DNA of 8,981 bases from Aquisalimonas sp. Its GTDB lineage: Bacteria > Pseudomonadota > Gammaproteobacteria > Nitrococcales > Aquisalimonadaceae. Positions within the stretch are counted from its first letter, which is position 1. Each line of letters starts with the position of its first letter. The position numbers and the translations under genes are program-made. The notes under the pieces are model-generated. The model was given only the letters and a program-made list of their open reading frames with translations, searched no databases and was not told where the DNA came from. Positions 1 to 8,981 of this stretch are shown piece after piece. The stretch lies in assembly GCA_007133445.1 (NCBI GenBank), contig SLMR01000066.1, positions 1 through 8,981 on the forward strand. The letters are read 5' to 3'.

Positions 1-891
1 GCGCGGAAGTTCATGGATATTGTCCGCAATCTGCCGGAGGGAGCTGGGGTCAGTCTGGCGGTGGATGGTGATCGGTGTGTGGTGACCGCGGAGCGGAGTC
101 GATTCACCTTGTCCACGCTGCCGGCAGCCGAGTTTCCCACCGTCGAGGATATCGGCGAGACGCATCCGCTGGTGTTGCCGCAGCAGGACCTGCGTGAGCT
201 GATCGACAAGACTCATTTCTCCATGGCCTTGCAGGATGTCCGCTACTACCTGAACGGTTTGCTGCTGGAACTGGAGCCGGGGCTGCTCCGTGCGGTTGCC
301 ACGGATGGACACCGTCTGGCGCTGGGTGAGATCAAGGGCGATGTCAGTGGTCAGGAGCAGCAGCAGGTCATCGTGCCGCGCAAGGGCGTCCAGGAGCTGC
401 TGCGGTTGCTGGACGATACGGAAGAACACGTGCGCATCGAACTGGGCAGTAATCACATCCGGGTAACGCTGCCACATTTGCGGTTCACGTCGAAACTGAT
501 CGATGGTCGCTTCCCGGACTATCAGCGCGTGATTCCCACTGTTGACGACCGCATCATGGAGACGGAGAGGGACACGCTCCGGCAGGCGCTTGTGAGGGCG
601 TCGATTCTGTCCAACGAGAAGTACCGCGGCGTTCGTTTCGTGTTGAATCCCGGGGAACTGCGGATTCAGTCCAATAATCCGGAGCAGGAACAGGCCGACG
701 AGGAACTGGCCGTGGAATACACGGCCGAGGGCATGGAAGTGGGGTTCAATGCCAGTTACCTGCTGGATGCGCTGGGAGCCATCGATGGCGTCAAGGTCCG
801 CATGGGGCTGGTGGATTCGAGCAGTAGTACCATCCTGGAGGATCCGGAAGATGGCCGGTTCCGGTACGTCGTCATGCCGATGCGGCTGTAG
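1..891 (+). CDS. dnaN: DNA polymerase III subunit beta (sliding clamp), 3' part
   Basis: This is the ring-shaped clamp that tethers DNA polymerase III and many repair proteins to DNA. The reading frame is already open at base 1 and begins ARKFMDI, which aligns with E. coli DnaN PARKFFDI from about residue 72. About 71 N-terminal residues, most of the first clamp domain, therefore lie outside the window, and the ATG at 13 is an internal codon. The visible 296 residues cover the end of domain 1 and all of domains 2 and 3. They contain family-typical blocks: SRFTLSTLPAAEFP, FSMALQDVRYYLNG, VATDGHRLA, VIVPRKGVQELL, FTSKLIDGRFPDY, ILSNEKYRGVR and the terminal YVVMPMRL, which forms part of the peptide-binding pocket for clamp-binding motifs. 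The total length would be about 367 aa, normal for the family. recF follows 72 bases downstream on the same strand, the usual dnaA-dnaN-recF-gyrB order, so dnaA and oriC are expected just to the left. No truncation within the visible part. Confidence 0.98.
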   Translation, partial: ARKFMDIVRNLPEGAGVSLAVDGDRCVVTAERSRFTLSTLPAAEFPTVEDIGETHPLVLPQQDLRELIDKTHFSMALQDVRYYLNGLLLELEPGLLRAVATDGHRLALGEIKGDVSGQEQQQVIVPRKGVQELLRLLDDTEEHVRIELGSNHIRVTLPHLRFTSKLIDGRFPDYQRVIPTVDDRIMETERDTLRQALVRASILSNEKYRGVRFVLNPGELRIQSNNPEQEQADEELAVEYTAEGMEVGFNASYLLDALGAIDGVKVRMGLVDSSSSTILEDPEDGRFRYVVMPMRL

Positions 892-948
892 GACGATCCA
901 GCAGGACGTCGCGCGTTTGAAGGCCGATCCGGACCAGGCAGCTGGACC

Positions 949-954
949 AGGGAG
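949..954 (+). promoter_or_regulatory. Ribosome binding site of recF
   Basis: AGGGAG lies 9 bases before the GTG at 964. It decides the recF start: translation from this GTG gives MALRYLSVAGLRNL, which aligns end to end with the N-terminus of E. coli RecF (MSLTRLLIRDFRNI). Confidence 0.7.
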
Positions 955-963
955 CGGGCGTCG

Positions 964-2031
964 GTGGCGCTGCGGTACCTGAGTGTGGCAGGACTCCGCA
1001 ATCTTGCGGAGGCACGGCTCGACTTCGATGCCCAATGCAATGTCATTGTTGGCAAGAACGCGGCCGGGAAAACCAGCCTGCTTGAGGCAATCCATGTGCT
1101 TGCCCGCGCGCGCAGTTTCCGGGCCACGCGTCTGGATCGTGTGCGCCGTGATGGCCGGGCCGCGTTACGCGTTCACGGCGAGGTTCGCGACAGGATGCAG
1201 TCGCACCGTATTGGCGTTGGGCGCGATGACGACGGTACGCGGGTTCGCGTGGATGGTGCGGATGCTCGGGGATTGTCAGAACTTGCACGGCTCGTTCCCA
1301 TCCAGGTGCTCAATACGGAGAGCCAGCGTCTGCTTCAGGATGGCCCGGAGACTCGACGCAGTTTCATGAACTGGACGCTGTTCCACGTGGAACACGATTT
1401 CCATGCCACTTGGCGTCGGTTCGATCGCGCATTGAGGCAGCGCAATGCTGCCTTGCGCGAGGGCCAGGACCGCCTCGCGGCATCACTGGAACCGGAGTTT
1501 GTCGCCAGTGGCGAATCCATTGATGGTATGCGCCGGCGGATGCTGGACGCGCTGGAGTCGAGAGTCCAGGTGCGGCTCGATGAATGGCTGGGTGATGTGA
1601 GTGTAAGGTTCCGTTACCGCCAAGGCTGGGCTCGGGACAAGGGGTTAACGGAAGCCCTGGCGGATCAGAAGATGTCCGAGCAGACCATGGGCTACACCAT
1701 GGTGGGTCCGCAACGGGCGGAACTGCAGATCCTGGCTGAGGGCATGGATGCGCGCGATCGACTTTCCCGGGGTCAGCAGAAGGTCCTGGTGATCGCCATG
1801 CTACTGGCTCAGGCTGATGTGATCGCGGCGACGGATGGTCCCAGCCCCGTGTTCCTCGTGGACGATCTGGCGGCTGAGCTGGATGCCGGGTATCGGGAAG
1901 GGGTGGTGACCAGCCTGCTTGGCGGGACGGGACAGTGTTTTTTCACGGCTATTGACGCCGACACCCTGCCGGTTAGTGGTGGCCGGACGTTCCACGTGGA
2001 ACAGGGGCGCGTTACAGAAATGATATACTAG
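964..2031 (+). CDS. recF: DNA replication and repair protein RecF
   Basis: RecF is an SMC/ABC-like ATPase that binds gapped DNA and, with RecO and RecR, loads RecA onto SSB-coated single strands at stalled forks and gaps. The 355-aa product matches the family length (E. coli 357). Walker A is GKNAAGKTS at residues 30-38. The ABC signature is LSRGQQK at 267-273. Walker B is VFLVDD at 296-301, followed by the family-typical AAELD at 303-307. Family blocks around RRSFMNW, FHVEHDF and RQRNAAL also fit RecF. The GTG start is supported by AGGGAG 9 bases upstream and by alignment of the N-terminus. The gene is probably co-transcribed with dnaN. Two parS palindromes are embedded in the coding sequence, both read as Phe-His-Val-Glu, and its last codons overlap a putative extended -10 for gyrB. 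No frameshift or missing catalytic residue seen. Confidence 0.97.
   Translation: MALRYLSVAGLRNLAEARLDFDAQCNVIVGKNAAGKTSLLEAIHVLARARSFRATRLDRVRRDGRAALRVHGEVRDRMQSHRIGVGRDDDGTRVRVDGADARGLSELARLVPIQVLNTESQRLLQDGPETRRSFMNWTLFHVEHDFHATWRRFDRALRQRNAALREGQDRLAASLEPEFVASGESIDGMRRRMLDALESRVQVRLDEWLGDVSVRFRYRQGWARDKGLTEALADQKMSEQTMGYTMVGPQRAELQILAEGMDARDRLSRGQQKVLVIAMLLAQADVIAATDGPSPVFLVDDLAAELDAGYREGVVTSLLGGTGQCFFTAIDADTLPVSGGRTFHVEQGRVTEMIY
1379..1394. promoter_or_regulatory. parS centromere site 1 (ParB binding), perfect palindrome, inside recF
   Basis: TGTTCCACGTGGAACA is a perfect 16-base palindrome. It matches the chromosomal parS motif known from Pseudomonas and is close to the B. subtilis consensus TGTTTCACGTGAAACA. 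ParB (Spo0J) binds such sites near oriC, spreads, and recruits SMC and ParA for origin segregation. Here it is read in recF as Leu-Phe-His-Val-Glu-His. Its position next to dnaN-recF-gyrB is where parS is expected. ParB itself is not in the window, so function is inferred from the motif. Confidence 0.88.
1988..2003. promoter_or_regulatory. parS-like site 2 (15/16 match), 3' end of recF
   Basis: CGTTCCACGTGGAACA differs from sites 1 and 3 only in the first base, an outer position of the palindrome. The central 14 bases, GTTCCACGTGGAAC, remain perfectly symmetrical. It is read as Phe-His-Val-Glu-Gln near the RecF C-terminus. The site ends 20 bases before the putative gyrB -10 hexamer, so bound ParB would cover or touch the -35 region. 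Confidence 0.82.
2021..2029 (+). promoter_or_regulatory. Putative gyrB promoter, extended -10 element
   Basis: TGATATACT fits the sigma-70 extended -10 pattern TGnTATAAT with one mismatch in the hexamer (TATACT). It overlaps the last sense codons and stop codon of recF. Transcription would start near 2036, leaving a leader of about 190 nt before gyrB. No convincing -35 hexamer is present 16-18 bases upstream, where the end of parS site 2 lies; extended -10 promoters often tolerate this. It is the best promoter candidate I found upstream of gyrB. Confidence 0.5.
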
Positions 2032-4651
<2,620 letters not shown>

Positions 4652-4663
4652 CGGCTTTGATGT

Positions 4664-4693
4664 CTGCTGGTGTTCCACGTGGAACACCAGCAG
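4664..4693. repeat. 30-base perfect palindrome at the gyrB/plsC convergent junction
   Basis: Seven bases (CTGCTGG at 4664-4670) and their exact complement (CCAGCAG at 4687-4693) flank parS site 3, extending the symmetry to 30 bases. As RNA from either strand this could fold into a GC-rich stem of about 13 bp with a four-base loop. That could act as a shared end signal for gyrB and plsC. No U-tract follows on either side, so it is not a classical intrinsic terminator; it may block readthrough, protect 3' ends, or work with Rho. Confidence 0.85.
4671..4686. promoter_or_regulatory. parS centromere site 3, perfect palindrome, between gyrB and plsC
   Basis: TGTTCCACGTGGAACA is identical to site 1 and is the only one of the three outside a gene. 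It lies 19 bases after the gyrB stop and 10 bases beyond the plsC stop. Because it is non-coding, the sequence is not explained by protein constraint, which supports selection for ParB binding. Confidence 0.9.
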
Positions 4694-4696
4694 CTC

Positions 4697-5509
4697 CTAC
4701 CCTGTCCCGTCCGCCCCGGCGCCGGTGTCCGGCCGGTCCTCGTAAACCTGGCTGATCTCCCGGGTATTGCTTTCGATCCAGTCGCGGATACGCACAAGAA
4801 ACGCTTCCGGTGTTTCGTCCTCGGGCATCATGGGTGGGCCGATGCGTACTCGGACGACCCCGGGATACTTCAGGAGGGAATTCCGCGGCCAGAACTCCCC
4901 GGCATTGTGTGCGAAGGGCACCACCGGGGTCCCTGTTTCCCACGCCAGCACCGCCCCGCCCCGGCGGTAATTGCCGCTACGCCCGGCAGGGATGCGCGTT
5001 CCTTCCGGAAAGACGATCACCCAGCGCCCTGCTGCCAGTCGCTCCCGGCCTTGTTCAAGCATCTGCTGCATGGCTTCCTTGCGGGCCCCGCGATCAATGC
5101 CGATGGGGGCCAGTGTCCCCAGCGCCCAGCCGATCAGGGGCAGCTTCAGGAGTTCGCGTTTGAGCACCCACGTCTGCGGGTTGAACCACTTCTGTAGCGC
5201 CAGAGTCTCCCAAGCGGACTGGTGCTTGCACATGACCACGCAGGGCTGTTCCGGAATGTTTTCCTCACCCTCCACTTCGTACCGGATGCCGCAGACCTGT
5301 CGCGTCCACCACATGATGGCGTAGCTCCAGCTGACGAAGAACCAGTAACGGCGTCGGTACGGCAGCAATGCCCCGATCACCAGACCGATGGTCCCGTACG
5401 GCAGGGTTACCGCCAGCGCACCGATCATCCAGACGATCGAGCGTGGCAGTGCGCGCACTTTCTCGCTGGTGGATCGCTGCAGCAGTGGTGGTTTGCGTTT
5501 GATCTCCAC
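4697..5509 (-). CDS. plsC: 1-acyl-sn-glycerol-3-phosphate acyltransferase (PlsC/LPLAT family)
   Basis: A membrane-bound acyltransferase that most likely converts lysophosphatidic acid to phosphatidic acid, the second acylation of phospholipid synthesis, using acyl-ACP or acyl-CoA. I chose the GTG at 5509 (270 aa) because GGGAGGAGA lies 7 bases upstream. A longer frame from an ATG at 5620 would overlap gmhB by 62 bases and add an unlike-family N-terminus. Residues ~24-49 form a hydrophobic membrane segment. The acyltransferase motifs follow in order: KHQSAWET with H96 (motif I), APIGIDRG near 134-141 (motif II), VFPEGTR near 166-172 (motif III) and TPVVPFAHNAG (motif IV). Motif I reads HX4E rather than the classical HX4D. 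The gene is last in the glyQ-glyS-gmhB-plsC row. The equivalent gene in P. aeruginosa is annotated lptA, and a role with a lysophospholipid other than LPA cannot be excluded. Confidence 0.9.
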   Translation of the reverse strand: MEIKRKPPLLQRSTSEKVRALPRSIVWMIGALAVTLPYGTIGLVIGALLPYRRRYWFFVSWSYAIMWWTRQVCGIRYEVEGEENIPEQPCVVMCKHQSAWETLALQKWFNPQTWVLKRELLKLPLIGWALGTLAPIGIDRGARKEAMQQMLEQGRERLAAGRWVIVFPEGTRIPAGRSGNYRRGGAVLAWETGTPVVPFAHNAGEFWPRNSLLKYPGVVRVRIGPPMMPEDETPEAFLVRIRDWIESNTREISQVYEDRPDTGAGADGTG

Positions 5510-5516
5510 CCGAAAT

Positions 5517-5525
5517 TCTCCTCCC
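5517..5525 (-). promoter_or_regulatory. Ribosome binding site deciding the plsC start
   Basis: On the - strand this reads GGGAGGAGA, a strong Shine-Dalgarno 7 bases before the GTG at 5509. It argues for the 270-aa product over the longer frame starting at 5620 inside gmhB. Confidence 0.75.
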
Positions 5526-5558
5526 GCCGTATTCCTGGTATGTCCGGTCCAGGCGCCC

Positions 5559-6098
5559 TTATGGTTCCAGGAGTAGATCCACCGCCGCGGCCAGATCCCG
5601 AACCACCCGCTCCGCCCCATGGTCAGGTGATGCCCCGGTGGTCCGCCCCTTGCCGGTCAGCACCAGGATGGGGCGTGCGGCCACGGCCCGTGCGGCGTCC
5701 AGGTCCCGTTGACTGTCACCGATCACCGGGACGTTCTGCAAGTCAAAGCCTAGTGTCTCAGCGGCGCGCAGGAGCAGCCCGGGCCGTGGCTTCCGGCAGT
5801 CGCAGTCATCCCCCGGCCCGTGAGGGCAGTGAAAGATACCGTCCACGACGCCACCGAGTGCTGCCACGCGGGCGCGGAGCTCCGCGTGGATGGCATCGAG
5901 CGTTGCCTCGCTGAACAGGCCGCGCGCGATACCGGACTGGTTGGTGCACACCACCACGCGCCAACCTGCCCGGCTGAGACGTGCCATGGCCTCGAGACTG
6001 CCGGGTAACGGCTGCCATTCAGCCACACTCTTGATGTAGGCATCGGAGTCGGCGTTGATCACGCCGTCCCGGTCAAGAATGACCGTTGGCCGGATCAT
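5559..6098 (-). CDS. gmhB: D-glycero-beta-D-manno-heptose 1,7-bisphosphate 7-phosphatase
   Basis: A cytoplasmic HAD-superfamily phosphatase that removes the C7 phosphate from heptose bisphosphate on the way to ADP-heptose for the LPS inner core. The 179-aa length fits the family. Motif I is LDRDGVIN with nucleophile D9 and general acid D11; motif II is CTNQSG at 51-56. The zinc-binding loop has C91, H93, C99 and C101 in CPHGPGDDCDCRKP. That loop is shorter than I recall for E. coli (C92, H94, C107, C109) but keeps all four ligands. K103 follows in RKP, and motif IV is GDSQRDLDAA with D128 and D132. The ATG overlaps the glyS stop as ATGA, so translation is probably coupled; no strong Shine-Dalgarno is seen. 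Related histidinol-phosphatases share the fold, but the Cys/His loop and the syntenic position favour GmhB. Confidence 0.93.
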   Translation of the reverse strand: MIRPTVILDRDGVINADSDAYIKSVAEWQPLPGSLEAMARLSRAGWRVVVCTNQSGIARGLFSEATLDAIHAELRARVAALGGVVDGIFHCPHGPGDDCDCRKPRPGLLLRAAETLGFDLQNVPVIGDSQRDLDAARAVAARPILVLTGKGRTTGASPDHGAERVVRDLAAAVDLLLEP

Positions 6099-8179
6099 GC
6101 CCCGCCCGTGGGCAGGCGGGAGATATCCGCAACGCGCCCGAACAGCCCGGAAAGGCGTTGCAGCAGTGCGAGGCGATTGGCACGTACCGCCGGATCATCG
6201 GCCATGACCATGACGCCGTCGAAGAAGCGGTCAACGACCTCCCGCAGGGTCGCCAGTCGCTCCAGGGCCTGGTGGTAGTGACCGCCGGCAGCCAGCTCAT
6301 CCACCTCGGTGACCAGAGGCGCCGTCGCTTCGGCCAGCGCCCGTTCCTCCTCCATGGCGAACAGCGCTGCATCCGGCTCACCGGGGATGGGTTCGTCGGT
6401 CTTGCGCAGGATATTGCGCACGCGCTTGTTCGCTGCTGCCAGGCTTTCCGCCGCATCCAGCTCCAGGAAGCGGGCACAGGCCTGCAGCCGTCGATGGATA
6501 TCCAGGGGATCATCCAGGTCCAGGGCGGCGACGGCATCGAATACTTCAGCCCCGACGCCCTGCTCCTGGTAATAGCGTTTGAGCCGATCCAGGCAGAAAC
6601 TCACAACCGCCTCAACATCGGCCTGTGCCGCTACGTCGTCGGGCAGGGCCTCGGCGGCCATCCGGAACAGCGGGCGCAGCGGCAGGGACCGTTCCCGCTC
6701 GATCAGTGTGCGCACCAGGCCCAGCGCCGCGCGCCGCAGGGCGAACGGATCCTTGTCGCCGGTTGGCGCCTGGCCAATCGCGAAGATCCCCACCAGGGTG
6801 TCCGCACGGTCCGCCACGGCCAACACCTGGCCCACGCCCGATGCCGGCGTGGTGTCACCGGCAAAACGCGGTTGGTACTGCTCCTCCATGGCCGCCGCCA
6901 CGTCCGGATTCTCGCCGTCGTGACGGGCATAGTAACGGCCCATCACGCCCTGCAGCTCCGGGAACTCGTCCACCATCTCCGTGAGCAGGTCGCACTTGGC
7001 AAGCAGGGCGGCGCGTTCCGCGTCCTCCGGCGCGATGCCCACTGCGTCCGCCACTGCACGCGCCAGGGTAGCTACCCGTAGCTGCTTGTCGTGCAGGGAC
7101 CCCAGACGCTGCTGGAACACGATGCTGCCCAGCGCGTCAACGCGCTCGGCAAGCGGTCGCCGCCGATCCTGGTTCCAGAAGAACTCGGCGTCCGCCAGAC
7201 GGGGTCGGATCACGCGCTCGTTGCCCCGGACCACTTCCCCGGGATCACGGCTTTCCAGATTGGCGACCATGATGAACCGTGGCAGCAGCTTCCCATCCTG
7301 GTCGCGCACGGGGAAGACCTTCTGATGCCCTTGCATGCTGGACACCAGTGCCTCCGCCGGCACGTGCAGGAAGCGTTCATCAAAACTTCCGGCCATGGCC
7401 ACGGGCCACTCCACCAGGGCCGCCACCTCATCCAGGAGGTCATCATCGCTGACCAGCTCGCCCCCGAGCTCCGCGGCCAGGCGCTGACCTGCGTCGGCAA
7501 TACTCAGCCGGCGCCGGTCAAGATCGGCAATCACGTAACCGTCCTCTTCCAGGCGCTGGGCATACTCGCCTGCACGCGCCAGCTCGATGGGCCGCGGGGC
7601 GTGGAAGCGGTGCCCGCGGGTGGTGCGGCCGCTGACGGTGGCTAGCAACGGCAGCTCCACCACGGTGTCCCCGAACAGCACCACGCTCCAGTGCACCGGC
7701 CGGACGAATGCCACATCGCTCTCGCCCCAGCGCATGCGCTTCGGAATCGGCAAGGCGTCGATGGTGTTCTGGATGATTCCGGGCAACACTGCGGTGGTCT
7801 CTGCTCCGCGCTGCTCCCCGCGGTACATCAGCCAGGCGCCCTTCTCCGTCTCCAGGGTTTCCAGGGCGTCCACGGTGACATCGCAAGAGCGGGCGAACCC
7901 TTCCGCCGCCCTGGTAGGATTGCCGTCCTGATCGTACGCCGCCGCCACCGCCGGCCCCTTGCGTTCGATGACCTGGTCCGGCTGCCGCTCCGCCAGCGCG
8001 TTCACCTGTACGGCCAGGCGTCGCGGCGTGGCATAAGCCCGTGTCTCCCCGAACGCCAGCCCGGCCTTCTCGAGACCGCCAACCACGCCTTGATGAAAAG
8101 CGTCCCGCAGGCTGCGCAGCGCTGCCGGCGGCAGCTCCTCGGTGCCCAGTTCCAGCAGCAGGTCCCTTGCCTCAGCCAT
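6095..8179 (-). CDS. glyS: Glycine--tRNA ligase beta subunit
   Basis: Beta subunit of the alpha2beta2 bacterial glycyl-tRNA synthetase. It recognises tRNA-Gly while the alpha subunit (GlyQ) carries out the class II aminoacylation chemistry. At 694 aa it matches E. coli GlyS (689). Family blocks in order: [12 protein letters not shown] at 7-18, YATPRRLAV at 49-57, the FVRPVHW region near 158-164, [14 protein letters not shown] at 279-291, [14 protein letters not shown] at 327-340, [24 protein letters not shown] in the HD-like region near 395-418, and [17 protein letters not shown] at 472-488. The C-terminal ~130 residues are the DALR-type anticodon-binding domain. The ATG start has a perfect AAGGAGGT 5 bases upstream and overlaps the end of glyQ by 8 bases. 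Its stop overlaps the gmhB start. No disruption seen. Confidence 0.97.
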   Translation of the reverse strand: MAEARDLLLELGTEELPPAALRSLRDAFHQGVVGGLEKAGLAFGETRAYATPRRLAVQVNALAERQPDQVIERKGPAVAAAYDQDGNPTRAAEGFARSCDVTVDALETLETEKGAWLMYRGEQRGAETTAVLPGIIQNTIDALPIPKRMRWGESDVAFVRPVHWSVVLFGDTVVELPLLATVSGRTTRGHRFHAPRPIELARAGEYAQRLEEDGYVIADLDRRRLSIADAGQRLAAELGGELVSDDDLLDEVAALVEWPVAMAGSFDERFLHVPAEALVSSMQGHQKVFPVRDQDGKLLPRFIMVANLESRDPGEVVRGNERVIRPRLADAEFFWNQDRRRPLAERVDALGSIVFQQRLGSLHDKQLRVATLARAVADAVGIAPEDAERAALLAKCDLLTEMVDEFPELQGVMGRYYARHDGENPDVAAAMEEQYQPRFAGDTTPASGVGQVLAVADRADTLVGIFAIGQAPTGDKDPFALRRAALGLVRTLIERERSLPLRPLFRMAAEALPDDVAAQADVEAVVSFCLDRLKRYYQEQGVGAEVFDAVAALDLDDPLDIHRRLQACARFLELDAAESLAAANKRVRNILRKTDEPIPGEPDAALFAMEEERALAEATAPLVTEVDELAAGGHYHQALERLATLREVVDRFFDGVMVMADDPAVRANRLALLQRLSGLFGRVADISRLPTGGA

Positions 8180-8981
8180 GGGCCACCTCCTTGCCTGCGG
8201 GCAGGAGCGGGAAGCCCAGTTCCTCCCGCCGCTGGTAGTAAAGCTTGGCTACCTCCCGGGCGAGGGTACGCACGCGCAGGATGTAGCGCTGGCGCTCGGT
8301 CACCGAGATCGCATGGCGCGCGTCCAGCAGATTGAAGGTGTGCGATGCCTTGAGGCACTGCTCGTACGCCGGCAGGGGCAGTCCCAGCTCCACCAGCCGC
8401 AGGCTCTCCCGCTCGCACTGCTCGAACCACCGGAAGTGGGCGTCCACGTCGGCGTGCTCGAAGTTGTAGGTCGACTGCTCCACCTCATTCTGGTGGTAGA
8501 CGTCCCCGTAGGTGACCACCCCCTGCGGCCCGCGTGCCCAGACCAGGTCGTACACGCTCTCGCAGGACTGCAGGTACATGGCGATCCGCTCCAGCCCGTA
8601 GGTGATCTCGCCCATGACGGGCCTGCAGTCCAGGCCGCCGACCTGCTGGAAATAGGTGAACTGGCTGATCTCCATGCCGTTGAGCCACACCTCCCAGCCC
8701 AGACCCCACGCACCCAGCGTGGGTGACTCCCAGTTGTCCTCCACGAAACGCACGTCGTGCACCAGCGGGTCGAGCCCCAGGTGCTTCAGCGAGCCCAGGT
8801 AGAGCTCCTGGAATTCCAGCGGTGAGGGCTTCATGACCACCTGGAACTGGTAGTAGTGCTGCAGGCGGTTGGGGTTGTCGCCATAACGGCCATCGGTGGG
8901 ACGCCGGGAGGGCTGGACGTAGGCCGAATTCCACGGCTCCGGTCCGATGGCGCGCAGGCAGGTCGCCGGGTGAAAGGTGCC
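8172..8981 (-). CDS. glyQ: Glycine--tRNA ligase alpha subunit, 3' part
   Basis: Catalytic alpha subunit of the tetrameric bacterial glycyl-tRNA synthetase; it forms glycyl-adenylate and transfers glycine to tRNA-Gly with GlyS. The frame is open to the window edge and its first visible residues, [10 protein letters not shown], align with E. coli GlyQ from about residue 38 (GTSHPMTCLR). About 37 N-terminal residues are missing and 269 are visible, giving a total near 306 (E. coli 303). The visible part holds the [20 protein letters not shown] region around class II motif 2, then [20 protein letters not shown] and [13 protein letters not shown] (motif 3). [18 protein letters not shown] and [20 protein letters not shown] complete the match. 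The GTG at 8840 within QFQVVMKP is internal and not the start. The gene's stop overlaps glyS. Its promoter lies outside the window to the right. Confidence 0.97.
   Translation of the reverse strand, partial: GTFHPATCLRAIGPEPWNSAYVQPSRRPTDGRYGDNPNRLQHYYQFQVVMKPSPLEFQELYLGSLKHLGLDPLVHDVRFVEDNWESPTLGAWGLGWEVWLNGMEISQFTYFQQVGGLDCRPVMGEITYGLERIAMYLQSCESVYDLVWARGPQGVVTYGDVYHQNEVEQSTYNFEHADVDAHFRWFEQCERESLRLVELGLPLPAYEQCLKASHTFNLLDARHAISVTERQRYILRVRTLAREVAKLYYQRREELGFPLLPAGKEVAHG
8185..8192 (-). promoter_or_regulatory. Ribosome binding site of glyS
   Basis: On the - strand this reads AAGGAGGT, a full complement to the 16S anti-Shine-Dalgarno, 5 bases before the glyS ATG and inside the last codons of glyQ. 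Independent strong initiation of the beta subunit may help keep alpha and beta balanced despite the 8-base gene overlap. Confidence 0.8.

Noticed and set aside
5510..5620. Longer N-terminus for plsC starting at an ATG at 5620
   Set aside because: It would overlap gmhB by 62 bases and add 37 residues unlike the family. The GTG at 5509 has a strong Shine-Dalgarno at the right distance.
6086..7081. Open frame of 331 codons on the + strand opposite glyS
   Set aside because: A shadow of glyS on the opposite strand, without recognisable domains or a supported start.

Overview
This window is the origin-proximal core of a GC-rich gammaproteobacterial chromosome. Gene order is dnaN (3' part), recF, gyrB on the + strand, converging on glyQ (3' part), glyS, gmhB, plsC on the - strand. 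From memory, the same block (dnaN-recF-gyrB facing plsC-like, gmhB, glyS, glyQ) lies beside oriC in Pseudomonas aeruginosa. High GC, the long gammaproteobacterial form of GyrB and the split alpha/beta glycyl-tRNA synthetase all fit a gammaproteobacterium. An Ectothiorhodospiraceae- or Pseudomonas-like lineage is plausible, but the genus cannot be fixed from this sequence.

Left part (1-4651, + strand): the sliding clamp DnaN lacks its first ~71 residues because the window begins inside it. A 72-base gap leads to recF, which starts with GTG behind a good Shine-Dalgarno. A 196-base gap then leads to gyrB. The likely gyrB promoter is an extended -10 (TGATATACT) overlapping the recF stop codon, which gives a leader of about 190 nt. 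These genes serve replication processivity, recombinational repair of gaps and stalled forks, and negative supercoiling.

Right part (4697-8981, - strand): glyQ, glyS, gmhB and plsC look like one tightly packed transcription unit. glyQ and glyS overlap by 8 bases, glyS and gmhB by 4 (ATGA), and gmhB and plsC are 49 bases apart. The products charge tRNA-Gly, make the heptose precursor for LPS core, and acylate lysophosphatidic acid for phospholipid synthesis.

The most notable non-coding content is three copies of the ParB-binding parS palindrome: TGTTCCACGTGGAACA in recF, a 15/16 match at the end of recF, and a perfect copy between gyrB and plsC. The second abuts the putative gyrB promoter. 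The third sits at the centre of a 30-base perfect palindrome separating the convergent operons. No mobile elements, RNA genes, CRISPR arrays or unfamiliar protein-coding genes were found. Apart from the parS layout this is an ordinary, highly conserved housekeeping region, and I see no previously undescribed system.
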